Assembly: GCA_026184435.1 (NCBI GenBank)
Contig: CP046447.1
Origin: JAADFF01 sp013153035
GTDB taxonomy: Bacteria > Coprothermobacterota > Coprothermobacteria > Coprothermobacterales > JAADFF01
Length of the DNA stretch: 64,000 bases
Reading direction: 5' to 3' (one strand)
A program made the position numbers and the translations under genes. How positions within the stretch are numbered: position 1 is the stretch's first letter; each line of letters opens with the position of its first letter. The notes under the pieces are model-generated. The model had not been told where the DNA came from and made no database searches. It saw only the letters and a program-made list of their open reading frames with translations. This document shows positions 36,142-43,593 of the stretch, in pieces.

Positions 36142-36151
36142 ATGGTAGCAT
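36142..36151. promoter_or_regulatory. Overlapping divergent extended -10 promoters
   Basis: The same ten bases contain TGGTAGCAT on the plus strand (36143-36151) and TGCTACCAT on the minus strand (36150-36142). Each is an extended -10 element, the plus one for the glycerate kinase and the minus one for the dehydrogenase. RNA polymerase could occupy only one at a time. Confidence 0.5.
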
Positions 36152-36181
36152 TAAAGTGAAAAATAGGAGGTGAAAGTAAAC

Positions 36182-37279
36182 TTGAAGATTGTAGTGGCAT
36201 TCAATGCATTTAAGGGAAGTCTATCTCCCGTGCAGGCGGGGTACCACTTTATAAAGGGATGGAATAGTCGTAGAAAATCAGATGAAGTTATACATTTTCC
36301 TATAGCCGATGGTGGAGATGGTACTCTTGAGGTGTGGAAGTATCACTTTGGTGGCCAGATAGAGTATGTAGATGCACACGATCCATTGATGAGACCTATT
36401 AAAGTCCCCGTCTTGGTTGATGACAATTGGGCTATGTTTGCTATGGCAGATGTTTCAGGTTTAGCATTGATCAATGACGAGCAGCGTGATGCTAGAAAGA
36501 CAACAACATATGGCATGGGCGAAGTTATTGCCAGCCTAGTTAAAAGGGGTATCAAGGATATTACTATTAGCGTTGGAGGTAGTGCTACGGTTGATGGTGG
36601 AATAGGGCTATTGCTGCCTCTTGGATTTCCAATACACACTGATGGATATAAACTAAAACCTGAAGGACAACTCCTTTTACATGTAAAGGATATAGATATT
36701 CCCCGTAATTTAGGATTAAATATCACTGTTCTTTCAGATGTTGACAATCCGTTGGTAGGCGATATGGGAGCTGCTGTAGTATATGGTCCTCAAAAAGGCT
36801 TGTCTGAAGAAGATATACCGGTATTTGATGAGGCATTAAATAAGTGGGGGAGACTTGTAGAAGAAAAAGCGGGTGTTTCCATTTTAGGTAAACCTATGTA
36901 TGGGGCTGCAGGTGGTGTATCTGTAGCACTACACCTGTTGGGTAGTGTAAAAACTGTTAGTGGCATAGAGTTTCTACTAGCTAAAGCGAATTTCTCTGAA
37001 AAGATAAAGGGAGCACATGTTCTCTTTACAGGTGAAGGTAAGATTGATAGGCAGACCTTTATGGGTAAAGCTCCGTATGGTGTAGCCCAAGCATTTAAAA
37101 AGATAACAGGTGGTAAGGTGATAGGTATTGGTGGCAGGGTAGAGCATGAAGAGATAGACTGGGGTGTATTTGATAGTGCTTTTACTTTAGTGTGTGGTCC
37201 TGTTAGTGTTCGGTATGCTATGAATCATGCCGATAGACTTATGAGAGACATTGCCTTTAGTTTAGCAGGTATGTTTTAA
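36182..37279 (+). CDS. Glycerate kinase (GlxK/GarK family)
   Basis: A protein of about 365 residues with IVVAFNAFKGSLSPVQA at the start, IADGGDGTLEVW, GVGGSATVDGG-like ISVGGSATVDGGIG, DVDNPLVGDMGAA and GEGKIDRQTFMGKAP. These are the signatures of the glycerate 2-kinase family. It phosphorylates glycerate produced by the divergent dehydrogenase. I start it at TTG 36182 because the AGGAGGTGA site at 36166-36174 would be inside the gene if GTG 36170 were used. Confidence 0.92.
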   Translation: MKIVVAFNAFKGSLSPVQAGYHFIKGWNSRRKSDEVIHFPIADGGDGTLEVWKYHFGGQIEYVDAHDPLMRPIKVPVLVDDNWAMFAMADVSGLALINDEQRDARKTTTYGMGEVIASLVKRGIKDITISVGGSATVDGGIGLLLPLGFPIHTDGYKLKPEGQLLLHVKDIDIPRNLGLNITVLSDVDNPLVGDMGAAVVYGPQKGLSEEDIPVFDEALNKWGRLVEEKAGVSILGKPMYGAAGGVSVALHLLGSVKTVSGIEFLLAKANFSEKIKGAHVLFTGEGKIDRQTFMGKAPYGVAQAFKKITGGKVIGIGGRVEHEEIDWGVFDSAFTLVCGPVSVRYAMNHADRLMRDIAFSLAGMF

Positions 37280-37287
37280 TGAAAATA

Positions 37288-37315
37288 AAAAAGGGGGGCG
37301 ATTGCCCCCTTTTTT
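37288..37315. terminator. Bidirectional intrinsic terminator
   Basis: AAAAAGGGGGGC pairs with GCCCCCTTTTTT around a GATT loop (one G-U pair). It is rich in A on the left and T on the right and works in both directions between the glycerate kinase and PDO genes. The TAA stop of the PDO gene (37316-37314) overlaps the right arm. Confidence 0.85.
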
Positions 37316-38027
37316 ATTTAGATACAGCGTTTTTGATGTGACTCATGAATACTGGTTCAGGAACAGCACCTTCAAACTGTCCCTTACCCATCTCATCACC
37401 AAGACCAATAACAATCTTGGGTACGCCGTAGACCTGCCACTCCTGAGAGAGTTTTTCAAACTCCATAGCCTCAATAGTAGCTGCTTCTATAATGTTTTTA
37501 GAAGCATATGCCATCTGATGGGCAAGTCTAGCTGCTCTTGGGCAGTAAGGGCAAGATGGTGTAACAAATACCCACAATCTTACACCTTCTGGTAGTTTCT
37601 CAAGCTCCTGTACAGTCTTAGGATTAAGACCATGGTCACCATTGCCAAGCATTATGATGTCCTCAAGAATTGTTGCAAACTCATAACCGGCTGGGATACC
37701 ATAGAAACGGATGCCATAATCATTGCCCTCATGATCAAGCAAAATAACGCTTGTCATAAGTGGATAACCATATGGCTGAGATAAATAATACTTAGAAATT
37801 TCTTCTTTCTGTTCAGGATACCTGAGAATCTCAAGAGACAGCTTATCGGGAACGGCTGCAACAAGTTCCTCAAATAGTTCCTCTGTTGTTTCTGTGTACT
37901 GATTTTTTGGTATATCAGGCAGATCAATGCCCTTAGGTGGATTGACAAGTACCACCTTTACGGGATTCTTTATCCCGCTAAGTCTCTCTTTTACGGCTTT
38001 AATTTCATTTTCTCCTAAAAGTCCCAC
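37314..38027 (-). CDS. Glutaredoxin-like protein disulfide oxidoreductase (PDO)
   Basis: A 237-residue protein with two thioredoxin-like units. The C-terminal unit has the active site CPYC (FVTPSCPYCPRAA, about residue 152) and the cis-Pro GVPKIVIG. The N-terminal unit has no CxxC, so only one redox site exists. PDO proteins make or shuffle cytosolic disulfides and are common in thermophiles. The start is GTG 38027 after GGAGGTGAAG. Confidence 0.87.
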   Translation of the reverse strand: MGLLGENEIKAVKERLSGIKNPVKVVLVNPPKGIDLPDIPKNQYTETTEELFEELVAAVPDKLSLEILRYPEQKEEISKYYLSQPYGYPLMTSVILLDHEGNDYGIRFYGIPAGYEFATILEDIIMLGNGDHGLNPKTVQELEKLPEGVRLWVFVTPSCPYCPRAARLAHQMAYASKNIIEAATIEAMEFEKLSQEWQVYGVPKIVIGLGDEMGKGQFEGAVPEPVFMSHIKNAVSK

Positions 38028-38085
38028 AAGACTTCACCTCCAAATAATCTTCTGTGCTATCTACATAAAGTTAGGTAGCCTTAAA

Positions 38086-38094
38086 ATTATACCA
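38086..38094 (-). promoter_or_regulatory. Extended -10 promoter of the PDO gene
   Basis: TGGTATAAT on the minus strand (38094 to 38086) is a perfect extended -10. The transcript would begin near 38079, giving a leader of about 50 bases with GGAGGTGAAG. No -35 box is seen. Confidence 0.65.
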
Positions 38095-38132
38095 TATACT
38101 CTCTCTGTACTTTTACCAGAATAACATAACTT

Positions 38133-38141
38133 TGATACAAT
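38133..38141 (+). promoter_or_regulatory. Extended -10 promoter of the htpX operon
   Basis: TGATACAAT at 38133-38141 fits an extended -10. A GGAGGTGAT ribosome-binding site follows and the GTG start of htpX is at 38163, so the leader is about 15 bases long. Confidence 0.6.
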
Positions 38142-38162
38142 TTACCAGGTGGAGGTGATAAT

Positions 38163-39095
38163 GTGAGGGATATCATAAGCATCGAAGATGCCATTAACCA
38201 GTCACGAATAAAAACCGTACTTCTTTTTATACTGATGTTTCTTATTTCTGCTGCCTTTGGCCTTGCCGTTGGTTATCTAACTGGTGATATGACATGGGGT
38301 ATTACCCTTTTTGTGGGGTTTTTAGTATATCAGCTTGTTTTTATTATATTTGCACGACCTATCACACTTGCAGCTGTAGGAGCAAGACCATTATCTCCCG
38401 ATGAATCATTGAAAGCACAGATGGTGCACAATATTGTCGAAGAGCTTAGTATTGCTGCAGGTCTTCCCAAACCTGAGGTGGGTATAATAGAAAGCGATGT
38501 ACCCAATGCTTTTGCCACAGGAATGTCGCCCAAAAGTGGTATTGTTGTTGTAACTCGTGGCATTATGGAAATGATGAATAGAGATGAACTTGCTGGAGTG
38601 CTTGCCCATGAATTATCTCATATAAGGCATCGTGATATCGTTGTTGGTACTATCGCTGCAGTACTGGCTATGAGCTTAATGCTCGCTGTAAGAATTCTGA
38701 TGAGGCTGACATTCTGGGGAGCATTTGGGGGCAGAAGAAGTAGAGATAGAGAAGATAGAAATCCCCTTGGTATGATTCTTGCCATTCTTGTTATTATTCT
38801 TGCACCTATTGCTGCAATGATGGTAAGATTTGCCATATCCCGCGAGAGAGAATATATGGCAGATGCTGGTTCGGCTATGATTACTCGCAATCCTGAGGCG
38901 TTGGCTTCGGCCCTAGAGAAACTCAAGATGTATCATGAATATTCCCGGCAAAGGCTTCGTGTGCCAGAAGAGTTTTCTCATATGTTTATATTTGATCCTC
39001 TTTATGGTATATCGTCTATGCTTTCAGGACTGTTCTCTACACATCCGCCTATTGATGAAAGGATTAAAAGGCTGAGGAGTATGACTGCATTATGA
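38163..39095 (+). CDS. htpX: Membrane metalloprotease HtpX (M48)
   Basis: A 310-residue protein with two N-terminal membrane helices (about 18-60), the zinc site LAHELSHIRHRD, two further hydrophobic segments, and the third ligand Glu in SREREYMADAGSA. HtpX degrades damaged membrane proteins. It starts at GTG 38163; the ATG two bases earlier reads straight into TGA. The C-terminal THPPIDERIKRLRSM is typical of the family. It overlaps the next gene by 4 bases. Confidence 0.93.
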   Translation: MRDIISIEDAINQSRIKTVLLFILMFLISAAFGLAVGYLTGDMTWGITLFVGFLVYQLVFIIFARPITLAAVGARPLSPDESLKAQMVHNIVEELSIAAGLPKPEVGIIESDVPNAFATGMSPKSGIVVVTRGIMEMMNRDELAGVLAHELSHIRHRDIVVGTIAAVLAMSLMLAVRILMRLTFWGAFGGRRSRDREDRNPLGMILAILVIILAPIAAMMVRFAISREREYMADAGSAMITRNPEALASALEKLKMYHEYSRQRLRVPEEFSHMFIFDPLYGISSMLSGLFSTHPPIDERIKRLRSMTAL

Positions 39096-39670
39096 TAGAT
39101 ATAACAGTGCCACATGTGGGGGGTTTTTACTGGTGGGACGATAAACCACCAGTTGTAAAGATGAGCTCTTCAGAGAAGTTTACTATAGGATATCTTTATA
39201 TGTCTCTTCATAGTGGAACCCATGTAGATTTGCCAATGCATGTTGGTCTTGATCAAGAAGTTGTCTTAAAGGACATTTATAGTGTACAGGTTGTGGGAAT
39301 AGACAAATTATATGAAGTAGATTTAGCGGGTGTTGATGGTATTCTTATAAAAACAGGGCAGGGTTTATCTCTTATGAATAGAACTATCGATAAAGACTAC
39401 GTAGCTTTGAATGAAGAGAAAGCACACTATCTTGTGTCCAAGAAAATGCTTCTTGTAGGTATTGAAGCACCTTCTATTGAGAGGTATTCAGGTGATGGTT
39501 ATATTCACACGTTATTTTTAAAGAAAGGAATCCCTATCTTGGAGAATATCAATCTCGAGTCTGTAAGAGAGGGTAAGTATAAAATGTTTTTATTTACACT
39601 GTCTATTGTCGATACTGTTGATGCATTGCCGGCTGTTGCTAAACTTGTGCATGTTGGGAGGGATGAATAG
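39092..39670 (+). CDS. Cyclase / kynurenine formamidase-like hydrolase
   Basis: A 192-residue protein of the PF04199 family: the metal motif HSGTHVDLPMH at about residue 50, then VGIEAPSIE and PILENINLE near the end. Relatives hydrolyse formylkynurenine or isatin, or are polyketide cyclases. No tryptophan catabolic gene lies nearby, so the substrate is unknown. It is coupled to htpX by overlap. Confidence 0.82.
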   Translation: MIDITVPHVGGFYWWDDKPPVVKMSSSEKFTIGYLYMSLHSGTHVDLPMHVGLDQEVVLKDIYSVQVVGIDKLYEVDLAGVDGILIKTGQGLSLMNRTIDKDYVALNEEKAHYLVSKKMLLVGIEAPSIERYSGDGYIHTLFLKKGIPILENINLESVREGKYKMFLFTLSIVDTVDALPAVAKLVHVGRDE

Positions 39671-40666
39671 ATGACGGCGACAATAACACTCTTTGGTATA
39701 TCGGGTGATATATTGCTCTATGCTGTATTAGCAGTTGCATTTGTACTTTTTATTGTAGATATTGTTCTATGGTTTTCTCAGCGAGAATCTTATAGATGGT
39801 ATGTAGGGCATCCCTATGAACCTGAGGATTATCTACTTCCCCCGATTTTGGGACAGCAGAAATTTTATTATGTTGATAGTATTGCAGCTTCGTTTTACAG
39901 GTTGATAAAAGATGGCTATCTTAAAGTTGTATTTGCAAAAGATAAGGCCATTATGGGGGAAATGACAAAAATAAAGATAAAAAAAGTTGATACTCCGTCA
40001 GATAAGGTTTTGGCTTCCATTTATGAATTAATTCCAGATTTGGTATCAGAAAGCGGATTATTCGGAGAAACACAGACAGATACCATCGATGTAGATGACT
40101 TGTATTCACATTTTGCAAAGATAGATAAGCGACAGTTTTGGGAGAAATACATGCAACTTGTTGATGATGCATATGAGGAAAAATATGGTAAACCACGAAA
40201 GAGTATAAAGGGTATTACCTATCTTATTGGAGCTTTTTCCGTATTATGGGCAGGAGTATCTGCATATGTGACGTATCTTACAAGAGAAGTTAACATGTAT
40301 TATGTAGGTTATACCGTGTCTGTATTACTTGTGTTGGTTGGTCTTCTTATGTTCCGTATACATTACATGTGGTCTCCAACTGCTAAAAAGTTTCGAAGCA
40401 GATGGTTAGGTTTTAAAAAAGCTGTGGTAAGCGGAAATGTAGAGATAGATAATTTTTATGATTTGCTAGGCTATGCCTTAGCATTAGGTATTGTAGAACA
40501 CTATTTAGATGTGGTGAAAAATCAAATTATTGATGGTAAAGTGAAAGTGGGTAAACCACCATTTGCTGAAACGGAGAAGTTATCATTTTCTGATATTAGA
40601 GCACTTGTAGGTGCAGTTAATATGCTTGCAGGTTCTTTGGGAGGCACTGGGAAGCTGTGGAAATAA
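39671..40666 (+). CDS. Membrane protein, DUF2207-like C-terminal part
   Basis: A 331-residue protein. One membrane helix is near residues 15-35 and a pair at about 175-225. The segment EPEDYLLPPILGQQKFYYVDSIAA and RLIKDGYLKVVF resembles the DUF2207 pattern in which a membrane protein carries a winged-helix-like region after its last helices. The family is widespread and uncharacterised. It is co-transcribed with, and overlaps, the next unknown gene. Confidence 0.5.
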   Translation: MTATITLFGISGDILLYAVLAVAFVLFIVDIVLWFSQRESYRWYVGHPYEPEDYLLPPILGQQKFYYVDSIAASFYRLIKDGYLKVVFAKDKAIMGEMTKIKIKKVDTPSDKVLASIYELIPDLVSESGLFGETQTDTIDVDDLYSHFAKIDKRQFWEKYMQLVDDAYEEKYGKPRKSIKGITYLIGAFSVLWAGVSAYVTYLTREVNMYYVGYTVSVLLVLVGLLMFRIHYMWSPTAKKFRSRWLGFKKAVVSGNVEIDNFYDLLGYALALGIVEHYLDVVKNQIIDGKVKVGKPPFAETEKLSFSDIRALVGAVNMLAGSLGGTGKLWK

Positions 40667-41910
40667 AGAAGATAAAGTATGCGTATTTTCTCGTTTATGA
40701 TGACAAGACTGTTCCTATTGAACCGGAGATAGTTGAAGAACATGAAAGATTGGAGAAAAAACGCGTAGTTATCCCTTCAGAAGCAGAAGGATTATATGTA
40801 AAGGCACTTACTAAAGGAATTTCACCTGTTAGAGAGCGTTTATATATCTCCGGAGCCATCTCTAAGACAGTAAAAGTAGAGGGTTCCCCCTTCCTGGATA
40901 TACAATTTGAAGATCGTTATGCTGGAAGTTTAACGCTAATGGTTACTGAAGCGGGAGAGATTTTTATTCCGTCGAAACTTGTGAAAGCCTCATTGCAGAT
41001 AGATATGGGAAGCAAACTTGTATTGGCTGGGGATTTAAAGAAGACGGAGGTAAAATTACGCAGGACATCATCTTTAGTTGTTAGGCGTCCCATTGTAGAT
41101 AGCATTTTATCTGGTGATTTGGCTTCTTTAGTTATAGATGTGCCTGGGGAAGAATTTTACACATATAGTAGCGTTTGGAATGTGAAGGTTTACAAGATTG
41201 AATTTAAAGTTAAAGAACCGGGTGAGGGTGCTCGTATATATTCTTCTAGATTTCATCTATCAGCTAGTGATGCAGTTCTTCCATATTATTTATGTTTTAC
41301 AGACACAGTAGGTAAGGTTGATATATCGCTTATGTCATTTATAGGTGAAAAAGTAGAAGTTTATGCTGGTAATGGCATGGAATTCCAAGGGGTATTTGCA
41401 AGTAATGTTTCTCCTGTAAATATGATACGGGAGCATTTTACCGTCTTATGGCATGATATATTTCCTGGTGAACTTCATTTTTCTGGTAGTGCTTATACAG
41501 ACGAGATTTCGCGTAAGGGGTTATTGTATGCAGCTCTTGCCCGACAGCCCGAAAAAGACTATAGCATACTCATTGATATGCTTGGTTTTTATGGTCTTAG
41601 GGCACGCATGTTTATACCTTTCGATATGAGGATTTCTGAAAGTGTATTGTCTATATTAGAGTCTCTAAAAGATATTCCTGAGGAAGAAATGCCTATTGGG
41701 AATTATATTTCTTCTGATGGGAAAACTGGTATTAGTTTTTCCATAGTATCTTTTTCATTTCCTATAACGTTTGCTGGTACGGTACTTGATCCTGATGATT
41801 ATGTTATTATCAAGATGTTTGGTGAAGACAGAATATATAAGTTAATGTTGCCTCGTGAAAGGTTAATAACCCTTATGAGAGGGTGGAATAATATGGAAAA
41901 GGAGGTATGA
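40657..41910 (+). CDS. Unknown 417-residue beta-rich protein
   Basis: There is no signal peptide and no clear family. Residues about 90-160 show short repeats of hydrophobic strands with Gly turns (GSLTLMV, GEIFIP, GSKLVLAGDL, SSLVVR), which may form a beta-solenoid of bactofilin or DUF4097 type. The start is GTG 40657 inside the end of the preceding gene and the stop is three bases before the PP-loop gene, so it belongs to the same operon. The fold suggestion is only a pattern reading. Confidence 0.6.
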   Translation: MEIKKIKYAYFLVYDDKTVPIEPEIVEEHERLEKKRVVIPSEAEGLYVKALTKGISPVRERLYISGAISKTVKVEGSPFLDIQFEDRYAGSLTLMVTEAGEIFIPSKLVKASLQIDMGSKLVLAGDLKKTEVKLRRTSSLVVRRPIVDSILSGDLASLVIDVPGEEFYTYSSVWNVKVYKIEFKVKEPGEGARIYSSRFHLSASDAVLPYYLCFTDTVGKVDISLMSFIGEKVEVYAGNGMEFQGVFASNVSPVNMIREHFTVLWHDIFPGELHFSGSAYTDEISRKGLLYAALARQPEKDYSILIDMLGFYGLRARMFIPFDMRISESVLSILESLKDIPEEEMPIGNYISSDGKTGISFSIVSFSFPITFAGTVLDPDDYVIIKMFGEDRIYKLMLPRERLITLMRGWNNMEKEV

Positions 41911-41912
41911 GT

Positions 41913-42932
41913 GTGAGGAAAGGATTAGTGCTGTTTTCAGGAGGGCTTGATAGTCTGGTAGTGGCATTACTTCTTAAGAGGTATGGAGTCCCCTTTGAGG
42001 GGGTGTATTTTGATGTGCCATACTTTGGCAGTGCAGATAGAGTGCGACGGCTAGCCATGATCCATGATATCCCTTTAAATGTCATTGACTTTTGGGACGA
42101 CATGCAAAATATTATCCGAAAACCTCGCTGGGGATACGGTAGAGCACTTAATCCTTGTGCCGATTGCCACTTTGAAATGATCAAGAAGGCACTAAAGATG
42201 AGACATCTTTTTGGAGCCGAGTATGTTGTTACCGGTGAGGTGCTTGGAGAAAGACCCATGTCTCAAAGACGTGAAATCCTTGATGACCATCTTAATTATC
42301 TTGGTGATGATGCCGATTTGCTGCTGCGACCAATGTCAGCACGACTTTTGCCACCATCAAAGCCTGTTAGAGAAGGTTGGGTCCCTGATGAAATATTACT
42401 TGATTTCAAGGGGCGAAATCGTACACATATCATAGAACTTGCCGAGAAACTTGGTGCTAAGGAAATACCTACTCCAGCTGGTGGTTGTTTACTAACAGAG
42501 CATGTATATGCGCGTAGGCTATGTCTTCTTTTAGGATTATTAGATTATGTGCCACGTGACTTTGTATATATGTTGAAAATAGGAAGACATCTTATCAAAG
42601 ATGGTGGAAAGCATTGGCTTGTTATAGCCCGTAATAAGGACGAATCTACAGAACTAAAAGCTGTTTATAATAGGCAGGGGATCTCATTAGAGGGTGTACA
42701 GACAGGACCATTTGCCGTATATTATACCTTTGATGCAGATCCTTTACCTTATGATGAAATGGCTTCCTATGTTGCATATTACTCATCTAAGATAAGAAAA
42801 ATGGGAGCTGCTGATTATCGGTATGGCGATGGTCAACTTGTTCATGTTGTTCCTAAAAATCCTGAGGAGCATGGCTGGATACATCTTAGTGAAAAGAAAG
42901 TTATGTGTCCTCTAAAGGGGAGACTCCTATGA
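41913..42932 (+). CDS. PP-loop ATPase, tRNA-thiolation type (MnmA/ThiI-like)
   Basis: A protein of about 339 residues with PP-loop SGGLDS at 9-14 for ATP adenylation. Cysteines at NPCADCH (about 82 and 85) and PTPAGGCLLTE (about 190) are placed like the catalytic cysteines of MnmA-type tRNA thiolases. The C-terminal half is family-specific. It overlaps moaD by 4 bases, so a MoaD-like sulfur carrier is a likely partner. I chose GTG 41913 because AAGGAGGT ends six bases before it. The exact tRNA base or other substrate is unknown. Confidence 0.75.
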   Translation: MRKGLVLFSGGLDSLVVALLLKRYGVPFEGVYFDVPYFGSADRVRRLAMIHDIPLNVIDFWDDMQNIIRKPRWGYGRALNPCADCHFEMIKKALKMRHLFGAEYVVTGEVLGERPMSQRREILDDHLNYLGDDADLLLRPMSARLLPPSKPVREGWVPDEILLDFKGRNRTHIIELAEKLGAKEIPTPAGGCLLTEHVYARRLCLLLGLLDYVPRDFVYMLKIGRHLIKDGGKHWLVIARNKDESTELKAVYNRQGISLEGVQTGPFAVYYTFDADPLPYDEMASYVAYYSSKIRKMGAADYRYGDGQLVHVVPKNPEEHGWIHLSEKKVMCPLKGRLL

Positions 42933-43159
42933 GGGTAAAATTATTTGCCAGATTTAGAGATATTCTTGGTGAGTATGTAGAAATAGAAAATGTGCGAACG
43001 GTAAAAGACTTGAAATCATATCTTCGGGCGTTATTGGCCCAGCAAGGATTAGATGATATTCCTATACTTGTTGCTGTCAATGGCTCGTACGTGGATGATA
43101 GTTATGAAATAAAACCTGATGACGAGATAGTAGCATTTCCACCTGTATCTGGGGGGTGA
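42929..43159 (+). CDS. moaD: MoaD-like sulfur carrier protein
   Basis: A 76-residue ubiquitin-fold protein ending in PPVSGG, the Gly-Gly tail that is adenylated and thiocarboxylated. It could feed molybdopterin synthase with MoaE, or tRNA thiolation with the PP-loop protein just upstream, as TtuB does in Thermus. The start ATG 42929 overlaps the preceding stop and has AAAGGGGAG upstream. It overlaps the 5' region of moaE. Confidence 0.88.
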   Translation: MRVKLFARFRDILGEYVEIENVRTVKDLKSYLRALLAQQGLDDIPILVAVNGSYVDDSYEIKPDDEIVAFPPVSGG

Positions 43160-43164
43160 CTTCT

Positions 43165-43584
43165 ATGGCTAAACTTCATAAAGAACAAATAGTATATGAA
43201 ATACCTACTATTCCGGAGGTTGGAGCGTGGGTAATTTTTCGCGGTGTTACACGGGCTGATGGGAGATATGGTAAGACATTGGCTTTGGAGTACGATGCCT
43301 ATGAGCCTATGGCGATTAAAGAGATGCAGCGTATAGAGGAAGAAGCTCAAAAGAGATTTAAAGTTTTGTTTGTAGAGATACATCATCGACTGGGTAGAGT
43401 TGAGGTTGGAAATGAATCGATGATTGTTATTGTTGGTGCAGCACATAGAAGAGAAGCATTTAAGGCTGTAGAGTGGGTGGTTGATGAGGTAAAGCATAGT
43501 GTACCTATTTTTAAAAAGGAGATTAATGAAGAAGGAGAGTTTTGGATAGAAGAAGGAACACCCGATAACAGGGGAGAGGACTAA
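43165..43584 (+). CDS. moaE: MoaE-like molybdopterin synthase catalytic subunit
   Basis: A protein of about 139 residues with MoaE features: a GAWVIFRGVTRAD region, the EYDAYEPMAIKEM helix, IHHRLGRVEVGNESM, AAHRREAF with catalytic-region Arg, and VPIFKKEI with the conserved Lys. MoaE inserts sulfur into precursor Z using MoaD-COSH. No moaA, moaC, mog or moeA gene is in the window. ATG 43165 is used because GGGGGGTGA ends six bases before; GTG 43156 is inside that site. The stop lies in a hairpin loop shared with the convergent gene. Confidence 0.88.
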   Translation: MAKLHKEQIVYEIPTIPEVGAWVIFRGVTRADGRYGKTLALEYDAYEPMAIKEMQRIEEEAQKRFKVLFVEIHHRLGRVEVGNESMIVIVGAAHRREAFKAVEWVVDEVKHSVPIFKKEINEEGEFWIEEGTPDNRGED

Positions 43585-43593
43585 ACCTCTCCC
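43572..43593. repeat. Hairpin whose loop holds two convergent stop codons
   Basis: GGGAGAGG (43572-43579) pairs with CCTCTCCC (43586-43593). The loop ACTAAA contains TAA of moaE and, on the other strand, TAG of the sensor gene. There is no strong U-tract on either side, so it may protect RNA ends or be a weak terminator. Confidence 0.7.

Noticed and set aside
41913..43584. A complete molybdenum cofactor locus
   Set aside because: Only moaD- and moaE-like genes are present; moaA, moaC, moeA and mog are missing, and the PP-loop gene suggests an additional thiolation role.
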